Below, one piece after another: positions 19,445 to 28,847 of a stretch of 40,497 bases of DNA (position 1 is the first letter of the stretch; each line of letters begins with the position of its first letter). Both the position numbers and the translations under genes were made by a program. This DNA comes from Penium margaritaceum (lineage: Eukaryota > Streptophyta > Zygnematophyceae > Desmidiales > Peniaceae). Below the pieces are notes generated by a model. That model was not told the origin of the DNA. It saw nothing but the letters and a program-made list of their open reading frames with translations, and did no database searches. Location of the stretch: the NCBI GenBank assembly GCA_023375785.1, contig SZWC01000523.1, positions 339,503 through 379,999 on the forward strand. Direction: 5' to 3'.

Positions 19445-20260
19445 AACATGCTCATTGTTAGAAGCTAGTTCCTCATTGCAAGCAGTGGCCCACTGGACAG
19501 TATCAGGTGTGGTCGTGGCCTCACAGAGGCTTTGTGGATCCCCTGTCTGCAGAGATGTCCTAGCTGTCTACATATGAGCGGGTGCCAAGACCTGCTAGAG
19601 CACGTGACAATGAGACAAAGATAGGAAGTCAATGCTCTTGAGAAATCGAGGCACATAATGTGGATCTAGGATAAAGGTCCATCATGATGACGGAAATGGC
19701 AGTTAGATCCAACGCCTTTGTCCCAAGATCCCCACTCACAACAATGTGAGAAGGTGCGTGGGATGGAGGGTAGCAGCCGAAGGCAGTTGAACGACGACAG
19801 GACGTGTGCCTGATGGAGGTACTGGGATACTTGGACGAAGACAACCACCACGATTGTGTGAGTATGTCAGACCAACACTAGAGGAGTTGATGAGCTGGGT
19901 TGAGGAAGCAAGAACACGACCGGTCGACTGAGGCAGCAACCAGAGTGACGGCATCCGCTGCCTGGGTGGCAGAGTCCACGACCCAAAAAGTGGACTCAGT
20001 CACCTGGTCGACAATGTTACTGGCTGAAGAGGTGGACTCAGTCGCCTGGTCGGCAGAGTCAGGGGCTGAAGAGGTGGACTCATATATGTGGTCAGCACCC
20101 AAAAACATAGACTCAGATGGGGACTCTGTTTCGGTGGAAGTGTCTTGTGTGCATGGAGACATAGGTGACTCGGTGGGACCAAGGGCTCTGGACTCCGACA
20201 GACAGGGAGCAACATCGTGCACTAGTGCATATTCTCCTCCACGCAATGGCAGCTATGGCC
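19445..20260 (-). repeat. Element E integrase-RT linker with tandem coding repeats
   Basis: The minus-strand frame 20246-19878 is rich in Ser/Thr/Ala/Asp and contains three or so imperfect units of about 16 codons (DQATESTSSASN, DQVTESTFWVVD and similar) at about 19960-20090. Linkers of this kind are normally disordered. The stretch 19445-19877 has no readable domain. Confidence 0.55.
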
Positions 20261-20443
20261 CAACGATCCTGACACGGAAAAAAGGAAGAATACATGAAAA
20301 AAGCTCCTTAAAAAACAGGGCATCACGCGACTCGATGATGCGATGCCGCATCATGCGGTTCCAGCGCTCAGAGACACCATTTTTCTCCGGGCTATAGGGA
20401 GCAGACGTCTCACATCTAACGCCACGACTCCTGAGGAAATCAT
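20261..20443 (-). pseudogene. Element E integrase C-terminal core
   Basis: The minus strand reads DDFLRSRGVRCETSAPYSPE, then KNGVSERWNR with the catalytic Glu, then ESRDALFFKELF. Everything N-terminal of DDFLRSRG is absent; the next codons to the right belong to RNase H of element F. The junction is sharp, at about 20441-20446. Confidence 0.8.
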
Positions 20444-21440
20444 CCGCCTAGCAAGAAAACATAGCCTATTCGATTGTGCCCATCATGGCTCGACACCCAG
20501 TCACTGTCTTTGTAGTCGTTGACTGCTACCAAACACTTCCGTCCAAAGCATAGTCTAGAATACGGTGTACAAACCACATACCGCACCACTCTCACACTCG
20601 CGTGAAGGGCTCTTGGCCGATGACACTATGCAAACTATGCAAGGAGGTTGACGGTGAAGGCAATGTTGGACCATGTGGTAGTGGCCAAGTACATGAGAGA
20701 GCCAATGAGGTGCAAGTATAGGATCATGCCCATTGTCTTTGCCAACTGTGCTGGATCGTCCACCTTCAAAGCATCATGTCCATCGGGTGTGATGCAGGTG
20801 GAAACTATGGGAATACACCAAGGAGGTCACCAAGCCGCTCCCTTTCAATGCAAGCAAAAAATGCCTTATCCTGCAAGAGTGTCCATCACTGACAGTCATG
20901 TATGATATCCATCCTGAAAAACACAGGTGGATGACAAAGGTCCTTCTTCCTATAAGCAGCCTGAAGGAGTGTCTTGGCCTCCTTCCCCGCCTCCATTGAA
21001 GGAGACGCAATCAGGAGGTCATCGACGTAGACCAGGATGGCAATGAAACTCACAGTTGTAAGTCGAAAAATTGGGACGGGTCGGCATCACTGTGTACGTA
21101 CCCGGCACGCATCAGTGTGCCAGTGATCCCTTGGTTCAAAGGCCAAGGTGATTGCTTCAGGCCATACAAGGCCTTCCCCAAGCGCTAGACCTTCTCATCG
21201 ATCTCAAAGTCTAGTGGCTGGACCATGTAGATCTCCTCCTTTACACTGTCATGGAGGAACATATTGTTCACATCCATCTGGTGTAGCTCCAAGTCATGGT
21301 GAGCAACAACCCCAAACAGGGCAAGAGCGGTGGTCATACAGCCAACGGGTGCAAACGTGTCAGTGAAATCCACAACCTCAACCTGTCATAATGCCTTGTC
21401 TGTCGAGCGACATCACAAGCGACCGAAAACACAGTGGAGA
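20444..21440 (-). pseudogene. Element F reverse transcriptase and partial RNase H
   Basis: RT blocks: FTDTFAPVGCMTTALALFG, HHDLELHQMDVNNMFLHD, EEIYMVQPLDFE (21185-21373), KALYGLKQSPW after a TAG, and LVYVDDLLIAS with an intact catalytic box (about 21010-21035). RNase H begins YKDSDWVSSHDGHNRIGYVF and stops at FLLGG, where element E integrase follows. Numerous frameshifts and stops lie between 20500 and 21000. Confidence 0.75.
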
Positions 21441-21729
21441 CCAACCCGTGGCCAACAGGGCACACTTGATGGACCTTGGTGTAGTCTTCCTGGACACTCA
21501 AGCCAAGGGTACCATGCTCACCAATCTGAACACCGCGAGTAGGGTGTCTAGACATCGCGTCAGCGGTCTGTTGAGCCCTAGAAGCCAATGGTTGAAGATG
21601 ACCACCGGGCTTAAGGGAGTAGCTCGATGCTCGGGTACTCACCTCAGGCTCTGGAGTAGGCTCTTGAGCCACAGCCGCACAAGGCCATACACAAGAGTAG
21701 GTGTGACTGAGATGCTTTCACTGGCTTGT

Positions 21730-21970
21730 GATCAGGTATGCAAGAGGGAACTGGCACTGACACAAGATCATGCGTGCGAGAAGGGACTCACGCTGGGGCG
21801 CAATTAGGCGTGCTCGAGGGAACTCGATCTTGCACGAGATCAGGTATGCTAGAGGGGACTGACTCTGGCACAGGATTAGATGTGCCAGAGGGGACTGGCA
21901 CTAGCAAGGGATCAGGTGTGCTATAGGGGACTGACGCTGTCACGGGATCAGGTGTGCTCAAGGGAACTGA
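21730..21970 (-). repeat. 15-codon tandem repeats in the element F linker
   Basis: About five imperfect units of 45 bases (plus strand: AGGGGACTG, variable, GGATCAGGTGTGCT) encode VPSSTPDP-type proline-rich repeats on the minus strand. They sit between integrase and RT, like the repeat linker of element E but with unrelated sequence. Confidence 0.7.
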
Positions 21971-22380
21971 TGAGACTGTAAGAACCACAGCCAAGATGGC
22001 CGGATCGTTAGCAGCCTGAGACCAGGCAGTAGATGACGAGACCCGGACGGACCCATCTGGATGACTAGATCCCCCCATCCACGGGGAAGCCACACAGATA
22101 GGAACGTGGTCGATGGCTAGTGACAGAATGTTGGGCAAGTCACGATAGCTGGAATTCTCAGAGAAGAGAGCGTCTCCGGACTCAACAATGTGATGGTGAG
22201 CATGATCCCAAAAATGTCAGGCCTTCAACGGAGAGGAGATGACAAGGAAGATGCACATGTGACCCCGAGATGAGACCTTGGACCCCTACTGGTCCTTGGT
22301 GTACAAGACCCAAGGGAGGGACCCCCAAACGCGAGCAAGACGAAGATCGGCACGATGGCCAAAACACAACTCGTTTCACA

Positions 22381-23015
22381 TGACATGGTCTAGAAGAGGA
22401 CCATGTGGAAGCGGTTCCAGACCCACGCCATGTAGAAGAAGCCCTCAAATGCAAAGGAATCTAGAATACCACACTCAGACCTCATGGCGGGGACCACATT
22501 CTCCATGGTGTGGTTCCAACTCTTGGACACATCATTCTGCTGTGATCTAGCAGGGGCGGAGAGCTGGTGAAAAACACCATGTTTAGCAAAGTAGGTATCC
22601 ATCGTGCCAAATAACTCGCCACCACGATCTGAGAGAAACGTGTGAAGGGTGTGAAAAGACTTACGCTTAGCAATCACCAGCCACAGCCGGGCCGCAATGG
22701 CGGCATCCCTCTTGTAGTGGAGGCTGTAGACCCACTGCATTCGGGTTATGTCGTCAGTCAAGGTGAGAACATATCAAACCTGATCTAACAGGGACTCGAC
22801 TGGGAGGGAACCGAGTGGACCAACTCGAACAGACGAAGTGCCGGGGAAGTGGATTCAGGATAAGAGAAGCGACGCATCTTACCCTGGGCACAAACAATGC
22901 AATCGGTCATGGACAGCTTCTCAAAGAAATCCTTGTGAAGACCAAGGGGTGGCTGAGTTTGAATGAGCTTGGATGTAGTGTCCAAGCTCACATGACAGAG
23001 GCAGCGATGCAGCAA
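22381..23015 (-). pseudogene. Element F integrase
   Basis: The zinc module is present (MLHRCLCHVSLDTT and DCIVCAQGKMRR, 22785-23015). The core shows YVLTLTDDITRMQWVYSL after a TGA where element B has Arg, then LSDRGGELFGTMDTYFAKHG, then QQNDVSKSWNHTMENVVP. The catalytic Glu of the NGVAER-type motif is replaced (VSKSW), so it is inactive even apart from the stops. Confidence 0.8.
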
Positions 23016-23025
23016 GTGCTAGTGC

Positions 23026-23820
23026 TCAAGGGAGAGAAAACCAGTGAAAAACACATGTACATAAGAGAGAGAGAGATGGAGAAGAAGCAAAGGGAGTGTA
23101 ATGAGCCACGTGATAAAGGTCATCAACAACGGATGCACAAATCACAATGGCACATGTGTCAAAAGCGGTCACTGTGGCAAAGTCAGTAGAGTGCTCAATG
23201 GTAAGACCCATCCTGGTGCATGCACGAACAGAGATTAGGCTAAGCTCAAGAGCAGGGACAAAGAGTACATTGGAAATGTACAAGCGGCCAAACGGAATAT
23301 CAAACCGTAGAGCCCCTGCTCCCTACACAGACAACAACTGACCAGACCCTATGCAAACAGACTAAATGGAAAAAAAAATTATCAAGGATGGTAGAGTCAC
23401 TACGACGACAAGTCATGTGATGGGTGGCACCACAGTCAATGATCGAGGTGCTACTTGGCTCACGACCAATCTTCAACACTGAAAAACATGCCATAGAACA
23501 CTACCTATGCTAGACATGAAGCAAAGGACTCGTGACAACGACAAACAACACAGACGTGTGACTCGTCAAGCCAGTCAGTACTATCAGGTCCATCCTCATC
23601 ACAAGCCGAATGAAATCCCCCACAAGCATCATCACGGACAACAGGCATAGTAGGACAAGCCTTCTGACCACCCGGCTGTGACAACACACTCGCACCTCCT
23701 GAGTATAAAGCGCCAACAGTTGACGGAGCACTGCAAAATTGTGATCTCGAGGATCCATATCACCACTACTTTTTGGTGAAGCTATTGTGTCTGCTATAGT
23801 CGTGGGCACGGCGCGACCCG
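23026..23820 (-). pseudogene. Element F protease and Gag C-terminus
   Basis: The protease motif IIDCGATHHMTCRR (about 23400-23445) has Cys in place of Ser in the D-S-G triad, and LSLISVRACTRMGL follows downstream. Upstream come VVRDDACGGFHSACDEDGPD and DWLDESH, paralleling element B. DPRDHNFAVLRQLLALY marks the coiled-coil segment. The gene is cut at 23820 by the hAT element and resumes at 29029. I see no intact zinc knuckle. Confidence 0.75.
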
Positions 23821-23828
23821 TCCATATG

Positions 23829-23948
23829 TAAGGGTGCACACCAAATGACCGGAACCGCGGTCCGGAACCGCGGTTCCGGTTCCCGTACTGGAACCGCGGT
23901 TCCATTCTGAGGAACTGGAACCGAGATGGAACCGCGGTTCCATCCACC
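23829..23948. repeat. Left terminal inverted repeat and subterminal motifs of the hAT element
   Basis: After the terminal TAAGGGTGCACACC the palindrome GGAACCGCGGTTCC or fragments of it occur four times in about 95 bases (near 23849, 23864, 23890, 23926). Clustered subterminal motifs of this sort are transposase-binding sites in other hAT elements; here that role is inferred. Confidence 0.8.
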
Positions 23949-23954
23949 GGTGGC

Positions 23955-23974
23955 GGGGGGGGGGGGGGGGGGGG
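23955..23974 (+). repeat. Run of 20 G
   Basis: A homopolymer of 20 guanines directly follows the subterminal repeats. Its length may be misread in the assembly. Confidence 0.9.
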
Positions 23975-23975
23975 A

Positions 23976-24050
23976 TGGCGAGGGATCCGGGTCGAACCCC
24001 CGACTTCGTACTATCATGCGTGATCTAAACCCTGCCATTTGGCCGACCAT
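23976..24050 (-). other. tRNA-like (pol III promoter-like) relic
   Basis: On the minus strand, CGGCCAAATGG fits an A box with one mismatch, and about 39 bases later GGTTCGACCC fits a B box; ATCCCTCGCC then resembles an acceptor 3' strand. A clean cloverleaf is not obvious, so it is more likely a tRNA-derived fragment or SINE head captured in the hAT left arm than a working tRNA gene. Confidence 0.35.
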
Positions 24051-24070
24051 TTCAGCCAATGCGTGCACCA

Positions 24071-24789
24071 CACACTGACAGTGTGCGGTGCGGTGCACTG
24101 TGCGTACATAATGCACACACAGCGTGCATTATGCACGCACAGGAAGCATGTTCAGATCCAGTGGCAGTGCCAAGTTGGCACTGCCAGTGCATCCGAAAGT
24201 GACATGGGCTGTATTGGCCGTCCATGGCGAATCGAACCCTGGCATGGCGCTGCCAGCGCATTACCTCGGATGCCATCCGAGGTAATGCACTGGCATCGCA
24301 GAATTGCGTCGGATTGCCATCCGACGGACGATGGCAATCTGACGAACTACCCTCGTGATCGATTGCCTGCCATGCTAGCACTGCCAGGCAATGGGCAGGG
24401 CAGGCGATTGGCCTGCCCTGCCCACCATCGATTCGGCAGCCTCATCGTCGGCGACGATGAGGCTGTCGAATCAACGGCGACTATTCGTCGCCGTTCATCT
24501 GGCATACTGTATCGCCGCCGACGTTGGACAGGAGGAGTCCGAGCAGCCACAGAGTTGCACCGGACTTCCTCCGTGCGATCCAAATCGCCGTCGGACCCAC
24601 ACTGGCAGTGCGGCACTGCAAACTCAGTCCGCCGAACCCGCAGGCCGGGCAGAGCCCCACACCGGGCTCACTATGCGATCGTACCGTCGCGTTGTGCTGT
24701 CTCCGCTCAACACTTAGCGGGATTCCCCCGCGGGGATCCGACTCTGCCGAAAGCAGAGGCGACTGCCTCTGAGAGAGACTACACGTCTC
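24071..24789. repeat. Chain of unrelated palindromes upstream of the hAT transposase
   Basis: At least twelve consecutive inverted repeats with different sequences and short spacers: 24071-24085 (7-bp arms), 24099-24141 (18, one mismatch), 24162-24186 (12, 1-base spacer), 24247-24259 (6), 24258-24288 (14, spacer GCC), 24307-24326 (8), 24312-24339 (10, overlapping), 24362-24392 (8), 24393-24423 (12), 24430-24472 (21, one mismatch, 1-base spacer), 24473-24495 (9), 24605-24619 (7), 24754-24771 (7), 24775-24789 (5). Between 24247 and 24495 they lie nearly end to end. No coding frame is convincing here. Confidence 0.88.
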
Positions 24790-24796
24790 GCCCACG

Positions 24797-27700
24797 ATGT
24801 CTCTCCAACGTTCTCCGTCAGCCGCTGCCGGCACCCCCCGAACAACCGACTCCTCCCCTGCAACCCCTGCCATTGGAGGAGGAAACGATGCCACTAATCC
24901 TGCCGATGTGGAGGATGCCCGCAAGAAGCGGCCGAGTGTGGTGTGGCTGGTTTTTTAGTATGTTGTCATCAACGGGGAGCCACGAGCGGCATGCACTCTG
25001 TGCCCACGGAAGAAGAACAGTCTGAAGGGGACCTACGCCATGAACCAGAGCGCTACCAGCGGCATGTGGAAGCACTTGAGGAAGTCGCACAATGACAGGT
25101 GGAAGGACTTGAAGACGCAGGAAGCGGCACAGAAGCTGACGAGCGCAACCGCCGCCGCCATGACGACGGCGAACATCGTGGACGGCTCTAACTCCGTCCT
25201 CGCCCGGTCGTGTGCCGGCGTCGGTATTGTTTTCAAAAGGAAGTATTTCCTGAGTTGTGTGTGGAAGCATGTCGTGGACAAAAATGTGTCTTTCCTGTCC
25301 ATGGAGTCCCGGTGGTTGAAGCGTGCTTTCTTGCACTGCAACCCGCTTGCTGCTTTGCCCGGCCGGATGACGCTTGCACGCCTCATCAAGCTTGGTGCTA
25401 CCGCATTTCGCAAGCGTCTCATGACCATGCTTGCGGATCTGCAGAGCGGCGTCTCATTCACTACAGATGGTTGGCAGTCGGATGCGAACGTGAAGTTTTT
25501 GGGAGTGACCGCGCATTGGATGTCAAACTGGGAGATGGAGAGCATCGCCATTGCTTTCATCTGTCAGTGAAAGCGCCACTGCTGAGAACGTCTTCAAGCT
25601 CTTTTCTGAGGCATTGCGGGAGTGGGGGTTTTGGGACAAGATGTATGCCCTCACTGTCGACAATGACACTGTCAATGATTCGATGGTGGACAACTTCCTT
25701 GTGCTGCAGAACGAGAAGTTTGAGAAGGCAGGCCACATTCAGTGCATGGGTCATTCGATCGGCACATCTGCATGTGGACACCCCAACAAGGTGGAACAGC
25801 ACCCTTGACATGTGCACCAGGGTGGTGCACATCAAGGGTGTGCTGGAACCATGGCTGACGATGAAAGCCCCGCAGCTGAAGCCGAGTGGGAACGGATGGG
25901 AGCTCCTCGCCCTAGTCACCGCCATCCTGAAGCCATTCAAAGGCTTCACAGAAGACATCAGCGACTAACAGTACCCCACGCTGTCGCTCGTCATCCCGTT
26001 CTTCACGGTGATTCTCGGCAAGATGCACCAGTGGCAGGTGAAAGTGGGCGTCGCCAAGAAGAAGGTGCAGCTGAAGAAGGACGTCGACGCAACCGAGCGG
26101 CTTCTCATGGAGCTTGAGCCCGGCTTCAAGGCGGTGGTGGATAAGGTGCGTTGCTGCGTTGGTGCAATGGTGCAATTGTGTAATGGAGCAATGGTGCAAT
26201 GGTGCAATGGTGCAATGGTGCAATGGTGCAATGGTGCCCCGGTGCAATGGTGCAATGGTGCAATGGTGCAATGGTGCAATGGTGCAATGGTGCAATGGTG
26301 CAATGGTGCAATGAGGCAATGGTGCAATGAAGCAATGAGGCAATGAAGCAATGAAGCAATGATGCAACGAAGCAATGGTGCAATGGTGCACCTGTACAAT
26401 GAAGCAATGAGGCAATGAAGCAATGAAGCAATGATGCAACGAAGCAATGGTGCAATGGTGCAGATGGTGCAATTGTGCACTGGTGTAACTCTGCATGTGT
26501 GCAACGGTGCAATGATGCAATGATGCAATGGTGCAATGGTGAAATGGTGCAGATGTGCAATGAAGCAATGAGGCGTTGGTGCACGTGCAGGTGCAGGTGG
26601 AGGTGACGGTGCAATGCAGGTGCAATGCAGGTGCAATGCAGGGGCAATGCAGGGGCAATGCAGGGGCAATGCAGTGGCAATGCAGGGGCAATGCAGGGGC
26701 AATGCAGGGGCAATGCAGGGGAAATGCAGGGGCAATGCAGGTGCAATGCAGGGGCAATGCAGGGGCAATGCAGGTGCAAGGCAGGGGCAATGCAGGGGCA
26801 ATGCGGGGGCAATGCAGGGGCAATGCAGGCGCAATGCAGGTGCAATGCAGGGGCAATGCAGGGGCAATGCGGGGGCAATGCAGGGGCAATGCAGGCGCAA
26901 TGCAGGTGCAATGCAGGGGCAATGCAGGGGCAATGCGGGGGCAATGCAGGGGCAATGCAGGGGCAATGCAGGGGCAATGGAGGGGCAGTGCAGGGGCAAT
27001 GCTGGGGCAATGCAGGTGCAATGCAAGGGCAATGCAGGGGCAAAGCAGGGGCAATGCCGGTGCAATGATATGCTGTTGTGTGCATGCATGCAGGTGGAGA
27101 AGTACGTTCGGAAGCTGAATATCCGACACGTTGTGGCAACGGCAGTGGACCCCCGGTTCCGTTTTCGCTTCTTCGAGAGGGTCCACAAACTGCTGGGCAT
27201 TCGCAGCTCAGTGGAGCTGGAGGTGAAAATCGTGGAGGAGTTGAAGCCGTACAACAGGCGTGTGTTAGAGCGTCGTGCTGCGGAAGAGGCAGCTGCGGCA
27301 GCAGCAGTTGAAGCAGCTCTGGTGGCGGCTGCCACTGCTGCAACGGCCATGGACGATGAAGGTGGAAGTGCAGCGCCTGAGAGTGTCGTGAGTGCACCCG
27401 CCGCCTCTGCTGCAACCACATTGAACCTGTCAGGCCCGGCTGCTGCCGCGAAGAAGGGCAGGCAGACACGCTCAAAGAAGTCGATGGTTGAAGCAGCCCT
27501 CGAAGATGCCGTGGAGGAGCTTTTTGAAGAGCCGGAGCAGACCCCATCTCAGAGGTAGCCAGACTCCCTCGTCCTCGAGGTTGAAGACTGGAAGAAGGAA
27601 AGCCGCCTGGGCCGTCGAGAGAATATCCTCCACTACCTTCGCGACAATGCTGTCAGATTCCCGACTTTTGCACTCATCGCTGTTGACCTGCTTGCTGTGC

Positions 27701-28137
27701 CTGCCACCAGCACCCCGAGTGAGCGCATGTTCAGTCTTGGTGGACGTGTCGTCACAGAAATCCGTCACTCCCTTGCAGACATGACTGTGCAGGATGTGCT
27801 AACCCTGAAGACGTGGATCAATGATCCCGTGCTTGTTGACTTTCCAGTTTCTCCCTGTGGCACAGTTGCTCCAGAATTGCAGGAAGTGGAAAACGCGGAG
27901 AAGGCTAAGCGACGGGCAACTCGGCGTCGTGCGGTGCGCAACCTGACATCGCCAGCATTGGCAGCAGCAGAAGGGAGTAGCAGCGATGAGGAGGACGAGG
28001 AGGAGGGAGATGGTGGTGGGGATGACCTCAACGAAGACTCAGATGACGACGACGATGAGGACGACAGCGAGGGCGACGCTGCAGCTGACGCCTTGCAGAA
28101 CTTCAGTCTCGATTATGATGTCGTAGAGATGTCGTAG
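24797..28137 (+). pseudogene. hAT transposase, disrupted
   Basis: The start is ATG 24797 (MSLQRSPSAAAG). A BED-type zinc finger is visible (CTLCPRKK, then MWKHLRKSH; 24994-25093). The first catalytic region is VSFTTDGWQSDANVKFLGVTAHW, and LTVDND carries the second Asp. CMGHSI is the CxxH motif and DTPTRWNST the RW motif. KYVRKLNIRHVVATAVDPRF and PATSTPSERMFSLGGRV with LKTW are the C-terminal dimerisation domain; an Asp/Glu-rich tail ends at TAG 28135. Damage: in-frame TAG 24956-24958, a frame change near 25555, a deletion of roughly 70-100 codons with a second frame change between CMGHSI and DTPTRW (about 25755-25770), TAA 25966-25968, and TAG 27556-27558. An intron probably spans 26146-27093. 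Confidence 0.9.
26146..27093 (+). repeat. Probable transposase intron made of tandem arrays
   Basis: Conserved coding sequence stops at GFKAVVDK and resumes at VEKYVRKLN. The boundaries read AAG|GTGCGT and GCATGCATGCAG|GTG, consistent with a phase-0 GT-AG intron of 948 bp. The interior is an array of about 8-bp GCAATGGT units (26156-26575), then an array of about 11-bp CAATGCAGGGG units (26583-27065). Because 948 is a multiple of three, both exons share one genomic frame. Confidence 0.75.
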
Positions 28138-28373
28138 GAGTAGGACTCCTTAGGTCTGGAGCTATCTACCAATGTCCTGTGACACTTTGGCATTGAAGAC
28201 CATTGTTTGTATGAATTCGTGGCAGATGGACAGTGGGGTAGGGGGGGGGAGGGGCGGGGTCGCCATGACCCCGCCCCTATCAACAATGTCATAAGGTTCA
28301 TCTCTGTCCACTGCTGTGTTTGTACTATATGATTTCATGAAATGACTTCCAATTCTATCATTATCTCTCCACA
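28138..28373 (+). other. hAT 3' untranslated region with a GC-rich hairpin
   Basis: A perfect inverted repeat with 11-bp arms (GGGGCGGGGTC, spacer GCCAT, its complement) lies at 28251-28277. It could be a further member of the palindrome set or an RNA 3' structure. No polyadenylation signal stands out. Confidence 0.6.
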
Positions 28374-28757
28374 ATGGTGCGTTGCTTCGTTGGTGCAATG
28401 GTGCAATGGTGCAATTGTGCAATGGTGCAATGGTGCAATGGTGCAATGGTGCAATGGTGCAATGGTGCAATGGTGCAATGGTGAAATGGTGCAATGGTGC
28501 CCGGGTGCAATGGTGCAATGGTGCAATGGTGCAATGGTGCCCTGGTGCAATGGTACAATGGTGCAATGGTGCAATGAAGCAATGGTGCAATGAGGCAATG
28601 AAGCAATGGTGCAATGAACAAATGGTGCAATGAAGCAATGGTGCAATGGTGCAATGGTGCAATTGAGCAATGGTGGAACTCTGTATATGTGCAACGATGC
28701 AATGATGCAATGGTGCAATGGTGCAATGGTGCAGATGTGCAATGAAACAATGAGGCA
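28374..28757 (+). repeat. Second copy of the 8-bp tandem array block
   Basis: It starts GGTGCGTTGCTTCGTTGG, matching the intron start at 26145 (GGTGCGTTGCTGCGTTGG). It also ends with the same irregular segment (TGGTGNAACTCTGYATATGTGCAAC, then GTGCAGATGTGCAATGAA). The two blocks are therefore duplicates, not independent expansions. Confidence 0.85.
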
Positions 28758-28847
28758 GTAGTGCTAGAAACATGGAGTGTAAATGTCTTTGAACCATCGC
28801 AAAGAACCGCAAATCAGATGCACACGGAATCGCGAACCTTGAGAGAG

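Larger units (their letters stand above)
16890..20443 (-). mobile_element. Decayed Ty1/copia element E (3' two-thirds)
   Basis: On the minus strand it runs from the integrase C-terminus (20443) through a linker, RT and RNase H to a polypurine tract and LTR edge (16929). The Gag, protease and integrase N-terminus are missing; at about 20443 it is joined to RNase H of element F. It is interrupted by a 451-bp TA-flanked insert and an assembly gap. Stops and frameshifts are frequent, so it is old. Confidence 0.8.

Noticed and set aside
20648..20905. Plus-strand 85-codon frame in element F
   Set aside because: The opposite strand carries recognisable RT and RNase H motifs in this stretch; a shadow frame.
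26156..27065. CRISPR array
   Set aside because: The units are 8 and 11 bp and contiguous, without spacers, in a eukaryotic transposon. This is satellite-like.
25912..27547. Three very long antisense open frames (424-484 codons) over the hAT intron
   Set aside because: They are produced by the tandem arrays, whose units lack stops on the minus strand. The products are monotonous His/Cys/Pro/Leu repeats, and the conserved transposase lies on the other strand.
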